Source of the DNA: Algoriphagus marinus
GTDB taxonomy: Bacteria > Bacteroidota > Bacteroidia > Cytophagales > Cyclobacteriaceae
Direction: 5' to 3'
Assembly: GCF_001936475.1 (NCBI RefSeq)
Contig: NZ_MSPQ01000021.1
Location: 1 to 46,559, forward strand
Length of the DNA: 46,559 nt
Both the position numbers and the translations under genes were made by a program. Under the pieces are notes generated by a model. It saw only the letters and a program-made list of their open reading frames with translations. It had not been told where the DNA came from and did not search any database. Numbering within the stretch: the stretch's first letter is position 1; the number at the start of each line of letters is the position of its first letter. Shown one piece after another: positions 15,584 through 24,953 of the stretch.

Positions 15584-16138
15584 TTATTTTTTGCCTGCTT
15601 TGGGAGCAATAAAGATATTCATCCGCTTTCCTTCCAGTTTTGGAAGCTGTTCTACAGCACCATAATCTGCAAGAGCCTGAGCAAATTTCAATAAAAGCAT
15701 CTCCCCTCTTTCCTTAAACACAATACTTCTTCCGACAAAATGCACGTAAGCTTTCACTTTTGCACCTTCTTTTAGAAAACTTATGGCATGCTTCAATTTG
15801 AAGTTGAAGTCATGGTCATCTGTGTTAGGTCCGAATCTGATTTCTTTTAAAACAATCTTTGCTGCATTGGATTTGATCTCTTTCTGCTTCTTTTTCTGCT
15901 CATACTTAAATTTAGCATAGTCAAGAATTTTACAAACTGGAGGATCCACATTTGGAGAGATTTCAACCAGATCTAAGTCGTTTTCCTGAGCGAGTTTGAT
16001 AGCTTGTTCTAGAGGTAGTAGGGCATTTCCGCCTTCTACAAAATCTCCTACTAATCTCACTTCGCGAGCTCTGATTTTATGGTTTACTTTATAAGGTTCT
16101 TCCTGTCGACCTCTATAGGGTTGTCTTTGGTTTCTCAA
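15584..16138 (-). CDS. infC: Translation initiation factor IF-3, TTG start
   Basis: IF-3 binds the 30S subunit, prevents premature joining of 50S and checks the start codon and initiator tRNA. The 184-residue protein has the N-domain (VNHKIRAREVRLVGD, LDLVEISPNVDPPVCKILDYAKF) and C-domain (EIRFGPNTDDHDFNFKLKHAISFL, KLEGKRMNIFIAPK). No ATG is available. The first usable codon is TTG at 16136-16138; an ATC four codons further upstream is a second candidate. Rare start codons are a known feature of infC (AUU in E. coli), enabling IF-3 to repress its own translation. It sits 84 nt after thrS in the operon. Confidence 0.95.
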   Translation of the reverse strand: MRNQRQPYRGRQEEPYKVNHKIRAREVRLVGDFVEGGNALLPLEQAIKLAQENDLDLVEISPNVDPPVCKILDYAKFKYEQKKKQKEIKSNAAKIVLKEIRFGPNTDDHDFNFKLKHAISFLKEGAKVKAYVHFVGRSIVFKERGEMLLLKFAQALADYGAVEQLPKLEGKRMNIFIAPKAGKK

Positions 16139-16222
16139 GTTTGCGTTGATTGTTTTATGAAATAGGCTGCAAATATCTGAATTTTTTCTTATTAGAAAAA
16201 GTCAAATTCGATATTCTCATTT

Positions 16223-18169
16223 TTACTTACCCAATGATTCTGATATTATACCGTTAAAATAAGTGATAAATTCTTCCGGAGAGTAGTTACCTAAATCTCC
16301 AGCACCATGCTTTCTCACAGAAAGCTTTCGCTCATCTTGTTCCTTTTCGCCCACAATTAGCATAAAAGGCACTTTTTTGACTTCTGAATCTCGGATTTTC
16401 CTTCCGATTTTCTCATCTCTGTTGTCAATAGAACCTGTGATTCCAGCCTCATCTAAAATTGCCTTGATTTCTTCAGCGTATGCAATATATTTTTCTGATA
16501 TAGGCAAAATATTAATCTGCTCTGGTGCAAGCCACAGCGGAAAATTACCTGCGCAATGCTCAATCAATACTGCAACAAACCGCTCAAGGGATCCAAATGG
16601 AGCACGGTGAATCATTACCGGTCTATGCTTTTGATTGTCTGCTCCTATGTATTCCAACTGGAATCGCTCGGGTAAATTATAATCTACTTGGATGGTTCCC
16701 AATTGCCATTTTCTTCCCAAAGCATCTTTAACCATGAAGTCCAGCTTTGGACCATAGAAAGCCGCCTCCCCTAGTTCTGTCACAGTTTCAAGGCCTCTTT
16801 CGGCAGCCGCTTCGATTATAGCGGACTCTGCTCTTTCCCAGTTCTCATCTCCACCAATATATTTCTCAGGTTTCTCTGGATCTCTAAGCGAGATCTGTGC
16901 AGTATAATCTTGGAATCCGAGTGCTTTAAACACATACATCACCAAGTCAATAACTTTGATAAACTCTTCCTTTACCTGATCTGGTCGGCAGAATATATGT
17001 GCATCATCCTGAGTAAAACCTCTTACCCGAGTCAAGCCATGCAATTCCCCACTTTGCTCATAGCGATACACAGTACCGAATTCCGCATAGCGGATTGGCA
17101 GCTCTTTGTATGAATGTGGCTTATGCTTGTAGATCTCACAGTGGTGAGGACAGTTCATCGGTTTCAATAGAAACTCCTCCCCTTCATGAGGAGTCGTAAT
17201 CGGTTGAAAGGAATCCTTTCCATATTTCTCATAATGACCGGAAGTCTCATAAAGAGCTTTATTTCCGATATGAGGAGTGGTTACTTGCTGATAGCCAGAC
17301 TTATCCTGCGCTTTTTTCATGAAATTAATCAAGCGCTCACGCAGCAATGTTCCTTTAGGCAACCACAACGGAAGCCCCATTCCAACTTTTTCAGAGAATG
17401 TAAATAGCTCTAATTCTCTTCCAAGTTTTCTATGATCTCGCTTTTTAGCTTCTTCAATTAGCGTCAAATACTCCTGAAGTTCTTTCGCTTTTGGAAAAGT
17501 CACCCCGTAAATACGAGTCAACATCTTTCGCTTCTCATCCCCTCTCCAATAAGCTCCTGCGATATTCGTCAGCTTGACCGCTTTGATAAAACCTGTATTT
17601 GGAATATGTGGTCCACGACATAAATCAGTGAAATTACCTTGCTCATAGAATGTGATCGAACCATCCTCCAAACCTTCTAAAAGGTCAAGCTTGTATTCAT
17701 CACCTTTCTCCTCAAAATAGGCTATGGCATCTGGTTTTGAGATTTCCTTTCGGATGTATTCATTTTTGGCTCTCGCTAATTCTATTATTTTTTGTTCGAT
17801 TTTCTCAAGCTCTGAGCCATCGAGCGTGTGATCTCCAAAATCAACATCGTAATAAAAACCTGTCTCGATCGGAGGGCCAATACCAAACTTAATCCCAGGA
17901 TAAAGCGCTTCCAAAGCTTCTGCAAGCAAGTGAGCAGAAGAATGCCAAAAGGTATTCTTTCCCTCTAGGTCATTCCAAGTCAATAGTTGAAGTGAGGAAT
18001 CTGAATCAATAGCTCGGGTTGCATCCCAAACTTGACCATTAACTTTTGCGGCTAGGACATTCCGTGCTAAACCCTCGCTGATACTGGCAGCAATCTGTAG
18101 TCCGGTAGTTCCTTTTTCATACTCCTTCTCGGTGCCGTCCGGAAGTGTAATTTTAATGTGTTCTGACAT
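16223..18169 (-). CDS. thrS: Threonyl-tRNA synthetase
   Basis: A class II synthetase that charges tRNA-Thr and edits Ser-tRNA-Thr. The 648-residue protein shows a TGS domain (1-62), the editing domain with HxxxH (H76, H80, HSSAHLLAEAL) and a CRGPH-type motif (DLCRGPHIP), the class II core with MNCPHHCEIY (zinc Cys), RYAEFGTVYRYE, and motif 3 HRAPFGSLERF, then the anticodon-binding domain (from about 540, with RDEKIGRKIRDSEVKKVPF). It is the first gene of the thrS-infC-rpmI-rplT operon, with a tentative promoter at 18217-18245. Confidence 0.97.
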   Translation of the reverse strand: MSEHIKITLPDGTEKEYEKGTTGLQIAASISEGLARNVLAAKVNGQVWDATRAIDSDSSLQLLTWNDLEGKNTFWHSSAHLLAEALEALYPGIKFGIGPPIETGFYYDVDFGDHTLDGSELEKIEQKIIELARAKNEYIRKEISKPDAIAYFEEKGDEYKLDLLEGLEDGSITFYEQGNFTDLCRGPHIPNTGFIKAVKLTNIAGAYWRGDEKRKMLTRIYGVTFPKAKELQEYLTLIEEAKKRDHRKLGRELELFTFSEKVGMGLPLWLPKGTLLRERLINFMKKAQDKSGYQQVTTPHIGNKALYETSGHYEKYGKDSFQPITTPHEGEEFLLKPMNCPHHCEIYKHKPHSYKELPIRYAEFGTVYRYEQSGELHGLTRVRGFTQDDAHIFCRPDQVKEEFIKVIDLVMYVFKALGFQDYTAQISLRDPEKPEKYIGGDENWERAESAIIEAAAERGLETVTELGEAAFYGPKLDFMVKDALGRKWQLGTIQVDYNLPERFQLEYIGADNQKHRPVMIHRAPFGSLERFVAVLIEHCAGNFPLWLAPEQINILPISEKYIAYAEEIKAILDEAGITGSIDNRDEKIGRKIRDSEVKKVPFMLIVGEKEQDERKLSVRKHGAGDLGNYSPEEFITYFNGIISESLGK

Positions 18170-18216
18170 GATTGTAATTATTCTAGCCCATACAAACAGG
18201 CATTTGGATTAAAGTG

Positions 18217-18245
18217 CAAATATGCGAATAGCACCTTCAATCAAA
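18217..18245 (-). promoter_or_regulatory. Possible promoter of thrS operon
   Basis: Minus strand: TTTG (18242-18245), 17-nt spacer, CATATTTG (18217-18224), one mismatch to TAnnTTTG. Predicted leader of about 40 nt. Motif-based only. Confidence 0.38.
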
Positions 18246-18278
18246 AAATTTAAAGGAAAGTAATCCTGAAAAGATTCA

Positions 18279-19499
18279 TCATTTCTTCACGGTATAAACG
18301 ATTAGAACAGGGTTTTCAGAATCTTTCGCAGCAAAGGCCGCTTCCGCAAAGTTTTTACCTTTTCCTTTCACATATTCCTCAAAGCCATCCTGACCAAGTT
18401 CAGCTTTCTTTTTTTGCAAAATTTTGAAAAGATCTTTCCCAGGTATTTTACAACCAACTTTCTCCTGATCAAATCTATAAATTACCGAATACAGGTCAAA
18501 ACCTTCGTTTATATCGTCCTTGATCCTCCCTTTTAATACGTGAGTTTTTTGCTTGGCTCGATCAAAAAAAACATTGAAAAACCCTTCTTCAAATTTAAAC
18601 CCTGAGTAAAACTGCGAATTCGAGATGTACCAACCCATTGGAGCAAAATAAAGCTTGGCTTTTTTATTTATGAATTTCAGTTCTTCAAGACCATCCAAAG
18701 TTTCTTTATTCCTTTTCAACTCCTCAATGCTTTGTGCATAGCTTCCGAAATCAAAAACAAGTTTAGGAATGAATTTACCTGATTCGTATCTCATGATTGT
18801 GTCATGAAAAGGTCTTGCAAAATATATAGCCTCCTCCCCAACTAAATTATCTCTACCAGAATAATTTCCATAATAGGTATCCGCATCATATGGGAAAAAT
18901 CTCAAAGTATCCTGAAATGATTCATTGACACTTTTTACAAAATAATCTTCTGGATCTCTGGGGTTAGAGTAAAACAAAAACCGTTTTTCCTTTTCCAAAT
19001 AAACGCCAGTCTCAATGTGAGATTCCATACTAACTTCTCTCAAAAATTCTCCTTTCAAAGAAAACCACATTAATTTAGGAGGATGAACCCCTAACATCAA
19101 TAATTCATTGTTGACGATAATTGCGTCGTCAAAATCAAGATATTTTTCAGGACCTTCTCCATAAGCTCTGATTTTCGAAACAAATCCCCCTTTCCTATCA
19201 AAAACTTTTATACATCTACAACCGAAAATATCCAAAACAATAACTTGGTCTTCATGAAATATAATTTTATGTAATCCCGCACTTAGCTGAGCATCCTCAG
19301 AATCGTCTTTCAACCAGATGTATTCTATATCAGGCTCAAAAAACTCAGAGAGCTTTCCTTCCCTTGCTTCGGAAAGATCTACTTTGATGATCTCTAACCC
19401 TTCATTTTTAGCATTCATATCCGATTTCTCAGATTTCGAACAGGCAAAAAATGAGATAAATAAAATGGGTAAAAAAACGTAACTCCTCAGTTTCTTCAT
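18279..19499 (-). CDS. 6-bladed beta-propeller lipoprotein
   Basis: A 406-residue protein. It starts with a lipoprotein signal peptide ending FISFFAC (Cys20). The body matches the Bacteroidota 6-bladed beta-propeller family (BF3164/BVU_2504-like): IEYIWLKD, VIVLDIFGCRCIKVFDRKG-type blade motif (CIKVFDRKGGFVSKI), RAYGEGPEKYLDF, and DTIMRY later. Members are anchored extracytoplasmic proteins of unknown function, often duplicated in these genomes. It lies 38 nt downstream of the DUF5686 outer-membrane gene on the same strand and may be co-expressed with it. Confidence 0.8.
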   Translation of the reverse strand: MKKLRSYVFLPILFISFFACSKSEKSDMNAKNEGLEIIKVDLSEAREGKLSEFFEPDIEYIWLKDDSEDAQLSAGLHKIIFHEDQVIVLDIFGCRCIKVFDRKGGFVSKIRAYGEGPEKYLDFDDAIIVNNELLMLGVHPPKLMWFSLKGEFLREVSMESHIETGVYLEKEKRFLFYSNPRDPEDYFVKSVNESFQDTLRFFPYDADTYYGNYSGRDNLVGEEAIYFARPFHDTIMRYESGKFIPKLVFDFGSYAQSIEELKRNKETLDGLEELKFINKKAKLYFAPMGWYISNSQFYSGFKFEEGFFNVFFDRAKQKTHVLKGRIKDDINEGFDLYSVIYRFDQEKVGCKIPGKDLFKILQKKKAELGQDGFEEYVKGKGKNFAEAAFAAKDSENPVLIVYTVKK

Positions 19500-19537
19500 G
19501 TCTTAAAAATAAATTAAAAACTAAGAAATTGAAACTA

Positions 19538-22015
19538 TTAAAGAATAATCTGTGCACTCACCTTTACTGAAAAAGGTCTCGCATCAGGCGTATCCAAATA
19601 GGTCATCCGGTGAAAAAAGTCCACCCTGAAAAATTTAAAGATATTCTCCACCCCATATCCAAGTTCCACATAAGGCTTTGTCGGGTCTAATCTTCCAAAG
19701 GTCTTTAGAGGACCCCCTACCGGATCTACAGTTGGTGAATTGGCAATATTTTTATCGCTGACACTACCAAAAAGTACATTTGCATTGGCAACGGCTCTCC
19801 ATTTCAGTTTTTTAATAAGGGGTATTTTATTCAAAAGAAATCCTTCGAAGAAATGTCTGTATCGTAGACTGAAGTACTGATCAGAGGCAAATTCATTGAA
19901 ATTCATCGTATTGAATGCTGCCGTGGTGTAAAACAGAGTCTCATTCCCCAGATGATTTTTTAAGATTGGATAGGGCACTTCTCCAAATATTTTTCCGGCA
20001 TCCAATTCATATCTAGAGACACCCAGCATCCCCATATTAAGGCGCTGATACATGTAAAAACTCAATTTCGTGTAGTCGATATCTCCGCCTAGTCCTTGGA
20101 AGCCCTTGCTAAAATTCATTTCAAAAATTGGCCATCTTGATGGTCCAAATGATACTCTTTCATTATCGTTTATAATGATGATTTCATCTCTACCGTAGCG
20201 TAAACCTGCTTTTATTTCTGTGGTTTGAAATTTTGACTGGTATTCATTCGTGCCCTTTTCCAGATAATAAAAATCGTATAATGGATCAAACTCAGCCAAT
20301 TTTAGACCCGTAGTAAACAAGAATCCTTTGAAAATTTCACGTTGAAAATCTAAACGATGATTGGTGCTGAAATACGGTCTTCTCAAGGTGCCAAAACGAC
20401 TGGCCGCCAGAAAAATACTGTTCCCTGCCAGACTTTCAATTTCCAATCCAACCTGATCAATTTCTTTTTGAGATTTCAAGGAGATGGTAGTCCATCTGTT
20501 TCTATTCAAAATCCGGGTAATTGACCCTGTATATTTTAATTCTTCATCCTTGAATCCATAAGCTAAGTACCCTTCCAAAAGCCATTTATTGCTAAACTTC
20601 AAATTGGTTCGAAAGCCCATTCCAAATCGGACTCCTTCGATATTATTGTAATTAAAAAAGCCAGGCCAAGGACCTATATCGATTTTCCGAACAGGCAAAT
20701 AGCCTGTGGCAAAGAATTTTAATCCCTCTGAGTAAAAACGAATCACAGGTATCTTTTTCAGCGTATCGACCATCTGCAGCACTGCCAACTCCTCTAAGCT
20801 CAAGGGATCTTGTCGATTAACTTTCCAAAAATCCTCGCTTGCTTCATTAAAATCCGGTTTCAAGACAACCGCTTGATTAAAGAAATTAGTCGGCTGAGGA
20901 TCAACGATTTTAATACTATCTGCCGAGGTGTAGAATTTAGCCAAAAGACCAGCTGTTTTAGGAGTTATCTGCCCTATTTTGATCTGCACACGGGTTTTAG
21001 AAGCAATCAAGGGCCCCGCACTGGTTGGCACCAGTTCCTGTTGGATTTTGATACGCTCGATAAAGTTTAAGTTTGCTTCTTTTGGAATGACCAAATCCAC
21101 TTGCTTCAAAGCGTAGGTTTCTTTATTTATCCAGATCAATCCGGAAAAGGCCAAATCCTGCTCTCGAAGTGGATATACTTTTAGCAAATAGGCGGAGTCT
21201 CCAGAAACATAAACTGAATCCAACAGATCATAGTCATAGAACCCTTTCCACCCATCAGCAATCGGTGACACGAATTCCTTTTCGAGAATATTCAACCAGT
21301 TTTTATAAAAATTATATTCCTGAAAAGCCGAGCCAGTAATCTGTGAGGTGGTTGAACCATCGGTTATCCCCACTCCTGTGACTTTGGATTTTTCGACAAT
21401 CTCCTTTTTAAGTTCGGGATTTGTTCGGAAATAAAACTTGGAAAGTGTTTCTGAGAAAAAAACAGGAAGAATCTTCTCTCCTTCATCATTGGTCAACTGC
21501 TTAATAGAGTCTAAAACTGCAGTGACTTTTTGCACCGTCTTACGTTGAGTAAACTCCTCAGAGACATGATCAATATCAATTTCAATCTTTGTATAATTCT
21601 TTGTTTCGTAAGCACTTAGATTCCTTTTATCAAAGTCTTTTTTTCGTGCCACAGCCCTTCGAATCACTTCAAAAGCAGGATTCTCTCCAGCTTCAAACAC
21701 AAAGGCTTCCAACTGGAAATCGGAAGGGACCAATTGGAAATTAATAGTCTGGTTAGAATCTTTTGATAAGGGTTTAACACCAGAAATATATCCCAAATAA
21801 CTCACCATAATGCTATCAGATAGCACCTTGGAATCAATCTGGTAATTCCCTTCAAAATCGGTGGATATTCCAATGGTTGTGCCTTTAAGTAATACCGAGG
21901 CAAAAGGAATCGGATCTCCTGTTTGCGCATCTGTCACTTTACCTTTAATACTGAATTGGGCGGACGCAGTGAGACAGATTAGGAAAAATAGAAAAGTAAA
22001 AAAACTTCGGATCAT
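19538..22015 (-). CDS. DUF5686 outer-membrane protein with carboxypeptidase-like domain
   Basis: The protein has about 825 residues. A signal peptide (MIRSFFTFLFFLICLTASAQ) is followed by a carboxypeptidase-regulatory-like/CNA-B-type domain (GKVTDAQTGDPIPFASVLLKG, residues about 22-95) and a long DUF5686 region ending in a beta-barrel-like C-terminus with alternating aromatic strands (final residues VKVSAQIIL). An earlier in-frame ATG nine codons upstream is ignored because it would precede the signal peptide. The fold suggests an outer-membrane barrel. DUF5686 proteins are widespread in Bacteroidota and their substrate is not established. Unlike SusC proteins, no TonB box or SusD partner is seen here. 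Confidence 0.85.
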   Translation of the reverse strand: MIRSFFTFLFFLICLTASAQFSIKGKVTDAQTGDPIPFASVLLKGTTIGISTDFEGNYQIDSKVLSDSIMVSYLGYISGVKPLSKDSNQTINFQLVPSDFQLEAFVFEAGENPAFEVIRRAVARKKDFDKRNLSAYETKNYTKIEIDIDHVSEEFTQRKTVQKVTAVLDSIKQLTNDEGEKILPVFFSETLSKFYFRTNPELKKEIVEKSKVTGVGITDGSTTSQITGSAFQEYNFYKNWLNILEKEFVSPIADGWKGFYDYDLLDSVYVSGDSAYLLKVYPLREQDLAFSGLIWINKETYALKQVDLVIPKEANLNFIERIKIQQELVPTSAGPLIASKTRVQIKIGQITPKTAGLLAKFYTSADSIKIVDPQPTNFFNQAVVLKPDFNEASEDFWKVNRQDPLSLEELAVLQMVDTLKKIPVIRFYSEGLKFFATGYLPVRKIDIGPWPGFFNYNNIEGVRFGMGFRTNLKFSNKWLLEGYLAYGFKDEELKYTGSITRILNRNRWTTISLKSQKEIDQVGLEIESLAGNSIFLAASRFGTLRRPYFSTNHRLDFQREIFKGFLFTTGLKLAEFDPLYDFYYLEKGTNEYQSKFQTTEIKAGLRYGRDEIIIINDNERVSFGPSRWPIFEMNFSKGFQGLGGDIDYTKLSFYMYQRLNMGMLGVSRYELDAGKIFGEVPYPILKNHLGNETLFYTTAAFNTMNFNEFASDQYFSLRYRHFFEGFLLNKIPLIKKLKWRAVANANVLFGSVSDKNIANSPTVDPVGGPLKTFGRLDPTKPYVELGYGVENIFKFFRVDFFHRMTYLDTPDARPFSVKVSAQIIL

Positions 22016-22153
22016 CAATTTAAGGTTGGTTAGTAAACACAACGCTGCAAAATAAATTCAATCTGTAAGGAAATTATCCCTCTACCGATATATTTTATCA
22101 TTTTTAAGAAAAAGTGAAACTCAATTATCTCAGGATTTTGATTCCATCACTAT

Positions 22154-22161
22154 TATATTTG
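22154..22161 (+). promoter_or_regulatory. Possible -7 element upstream of lhgO
   Basis: TATATTTG matches TAnnTTTG 19 nt before the lhgO ATG. The nearest TTTG (22137-22140) gives only a 13-nt spacer, so the -33 element is unclear. Confidence 0.35.
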
Positions 22162-22180
22162 AATAATTTAAAATCAAAAC

Positions 22181-23383
22181 ATGAGCTACGATATTGTAAT
22201 TGTCGGCGGAGGAATCGTCGGACTGGCAACAGGTCTTAAACTCCAATCCAAAAGGCCTAACCTGAAAATAGCAATCCTTGAAAAAGAGGATCAACTTGCC
22301 AAGCATCAAACAGGAAATAACAGTGGTGTCATTCATTCAGGATTATATTACAAGCCAGGATCCCTTAAAGCAACTAACTGTATCAATGGTTATCATGAAT
22401 TGGTGAAATTTTGCCAGGAGGAAAAAATCCCTTTTGAAATAACTGGAAAGGTGGTCGTAGCCACTCGGGAAGAACAAAAGCCTTTACTCAAGACCCTTTT
22501 TGAACGTGGCCTCCAAAACGGCTTGACGGGGACTCGATACATTACTTTAGAGGAATTAAAAGTATATGAACCACACTGTGCGGGGGTAGCTGCGATTCAT
22601 GTCCCACAAACCGGAATAGTTGATTATTACCAGGTGGCTTTAGCATACGGTCGAAAAATAATTCAACAAGGAGGAGAAATATTTTTAAATCATAAAGTAT
22701 TAAAAATAAGCACAAAGGAAAGCTTGAATTATATTGAAACTTCAAATAAAACCTTTGAATCAAAACTCGTAATTAATTGCGCCGGATTGTACTCTGATAA
22801 GATCGCTCAAATGAGTGAGGAAGATTCAATCGACGTGAAAATTATTCCTTTCAGAGGAGAGTATTACAAGTTGAAATCCGATCGTGAGTTTTTAGTTAAA
22901 AACTTGATTTACCCTGTACCTGACCCCAATTTTCCATTTTTAGGTGTCCACTTTACAAGAATGAAAAAAGGTGGTGTGGAAGCTGGGCCTAATGCAGTTT
23001 TAGCTTTCAGAAGAGAAGGTTACAAAAAATCCCAAATCAATCTTTTCGAATTGGGAGAAACATTAGCTTGGCCAGGATTCCAAAAAGTAGCTGCAAAATA
23101 TTGGCAGACAGGTTTTGGAGAATTATATCGTTCCTTTTCCAAATCAGCATTCACCAAAGCCCTTCAAGAGTTGATCCCTGAAATCCAAGAATCTGATCTT
23201 GTAGAAGGTGGAGCAGGCGTTAGAGCTCAGGCATGTGACCGAACAGGAGGCTTATTGGATGATTTTGCCATTCGGGAGACCGCTAATGCTATCAACGTCT
23301 TAAATGCTCCTTCACCAGCAGCGACAAGTTCACTTTCTATCGGTGGTACAGTTGCAGATCTTGCTATCAAACGATTTAGCTAA
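22181..23383 (+). CDS. lhgO: L-2-hydroxyglutarate oxidase/dehydrogenase
   Basis: An FAD enzyme of the DAO family that oxidises L-2-hydroxyglutarate to 2-oxoglutarate, a metabolite-repair reaction. The 400-residue protein has the N-terminal dinucleotide motif IVIVGGGIVGLATG, the family block KHQTGNNSGVIHSGLYY, GIVDYYQVA, the RGEYYKL and YPVPDPNFPFLGVHFTR segments, and the C-terminal GGAGVRAQA. The length and all blocks fit LhgO. It is plus-strand among minus-strand neighbours, and its stop overlaps the stop of the convergent glutamate-synthase-like gene by 4 nt. Confidence 0.92.
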   Translation: MSYDIVIVGGGIVGLATGLKLQSKRPNLKIAILEKEDQLAKHQTGNNSGVIHSGLYYKPGSLKATNCINGYHELVKFCQEEKIPFEITGKVVVATREEQKPLLKTLFERGLQNGLTGTRYITLEELKVYEPHCAGVAAIHVPQTGIVDYYQVALAYGRKIIQQGGEIFLNHKVLKISTKESLNYIETSNKTFESKLVINCAGLYSDKIAQMSEEDSIDVKIIPFRGEYYKLKSDREFLVKNLIYPVPDPNFPFLGVHFTRMKKGGVEAGPNAVLAFRREGYKKSQINLFELGETLAWPGFQKVAAKYWQTGFGELYRSFSKSAFTKALQELIPEIQESDLVEGGAGVRAQACDRTGGLLDDFAIRETANAINVLNAPSPAATSSLSIGGTVADLAIKRFS

Positions 23384-24897
23384 ACTTGAGTATTCACTGA
23401 ATCCGGAAAATAGCGATTTGCCAAAGCTACCATTTCATCACCTCTGACCAAATCATGGATTGTAAGTTCAGAGGTATGGCAATGTCCTGACGCCCCCAGC
23501 AATTCCTTTAAAGCATGAATGGTGTTTTTGTGGAAATTATAAACTCGCTCGGATTTATCCGTAACCACCAACCCTTTGGCCAAGGAAGCTTTTTGCGTGG
23601 CTACACCAGTTGGGCAATCATTGGTATTACATCTTAAGGCTTGGATGCATCCTAAGCTGAACATAAACCCACGTGCAGAATTACAAAGATCTGCACCAAG
23701 AGCGATGTATTTTAAGATTGAAAATGCACTAAGCGCTTTTCCTGAGGCTATAATTTTGATTTTACCTCTTATTCCAAATTTGACCAAAGTTCCTCTTACA
23801 AATATTAAAGAGGGCTCCAAAGGTAATCCTACACTATCTGAAAACTCCAAAGGCGCTGCACCTGTACCTCCTTCTGCTCCATCTATAGTGATAAAATCAG
23901 GAAAAATCTGATGAGCTACCATAGCTTTGCAGATTGCATTAAACTCCTCTGTCCTACCGATACAAAGTTTAAATCCTATAGGTTTTCCACCTGAAAGCGC
24001 TCGAAGCTTTCCTACAAATTCTATTAATCCATTCTCCTCCTTAAAGGCACCATGAGAAGGAGGTGAAAGGATAGTGGTTCCTTTTTCCACACCTCTTATT
24101 TCTGCTATTTCAGCTGTATTTTTGACACCAGGAAGCACACCTCCGTGACCGGGTTTTGCACCTTGAGAGAGCTTTATCTCAATCATCTTGACTTCCGGCC
24201 AATTTGCCTTTTCAGCAAATTTGACTGGGTCAAAATTCCCATGTTCATCTCTACATCCAAAGTAGCCCGTTCCGATCTGCCAGACCAAATCCCCTCCCTG
24301 ACGGTGATAAGAAGAAATTCCCCCTTCCCCTGTATTATGGTAAAATCCGCCTTTTTTTGCTCCTAGATTAAGCGCCCTGATAGCATTAGAACTCAATGAA
24401 CCGAAGCTCATCGCAGAAATATTAAAAACAGATGCATCATAAGGATGCAAACATGCATCTCCTCCTATCATCACTCGGGCATCTGTCTTATCCGGAGAAA
24501 CAGCATAAATAGAATGTCTCAATGCCATATAATCCACTTCATTCAAATCTCGTTGTGTTCCAAAAGGATGGGTATCATTCGCATTTTTTGCTCTTCTATA
24601 GGCCAAAGCCCGTAGGTTTCTATTAAAAGGGCGGCCATCTGTATTACTTTCGATAAAATACTGCTGAATCTCTGGACTAATTGATTCCAGAATATACCTC
24701 AAATGTCCCACCACGGGGAAATTTCTAAGGATTGCATGCTTTTTCTGAAGCACATCATAAATCCCCACCAAAAAAAGTCCTCCTAGAATCCAAAGCACGA
24801 ATTGCCCAAGATTGAAATTCATAAATTGGAAATACCACATTAGGAAAATAGTGAGCAACCCAAGTAAAAAAAGGGAGCCAAAAAAAAGCTTTCTCAT
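23380..24897 (-). CDS. FMN-binding glutamate synthase family protein, membrane-anchored
   Basis: A 505-residue protein. Two N-terminal hydrophobic helices (about 5-27 and 30-47) anchor it. The rest is the FMN-binding (beta/alpha)8 domain of glutamate synthase, with GEGGISSYHRQGGDLVWQIGT-type motif parts (GEGGISSYH, GCRDEHGNFD), PGHGGVLPG, DGAEGGTGAAPLEFSD and the [3Fe-4S] cysteine motif GCIQALRCNTNDCPTGVATQ. No amidotransferase domain is present, so it is not a complete GOGAT. The family is common as a stand-alone gene and its reaction is unproven; an archaeal-type GltB-like role is one option. Confidence 0.88.
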   Translation of the reverse strand: MRKLFFGSLFLLGLLTIFLMWYFQFMNFNLGQFVLWILGGLFLVGIYDVLQKKHAILRNFPVVGHLRYILESISPEIQQYFIESNTDGRPFNRNLRALAYRRAKNANDTHPFGTQRDLNEVDYMALRHSIYAVSPDKTDARVMIGGDACLHPYDASVFNISAMSFGSLSSNAIRALNLGAKKGGFYHNTGEGGISSYHRQGGDLVWQIGTGYFGCRDEHGNFDPVKFAEKANWPEVKMIEIKLSQGAKPGHGGVLPGVKNTAEIAEIRGVEKGTTILSPPSHGAFKEENGLIEFVGKLRALSGGKPIGFKLCIGRTEEFNAICKAMVAHQIFPDFITIDGAEGGTGAAPLEFSDSVGLPLEPSLIFVRGTLVKFGIRGKIKIIASGKALSAFSILKYIALGADLCNSARGFMFSLGCIQALRCNTNDCPTGVATQKASLAKGLVVTDKSERVYNFHKNTIHALKELLGASGHCHTSELTIHDLVRGDEMVALANRYFPDSVNTQV

Positions 24898-24953
24898 AAT
24901 TGAAGTTGTTTAGGGGAACAGTACCACAATATAGTATTTGATTACAATCAAAT

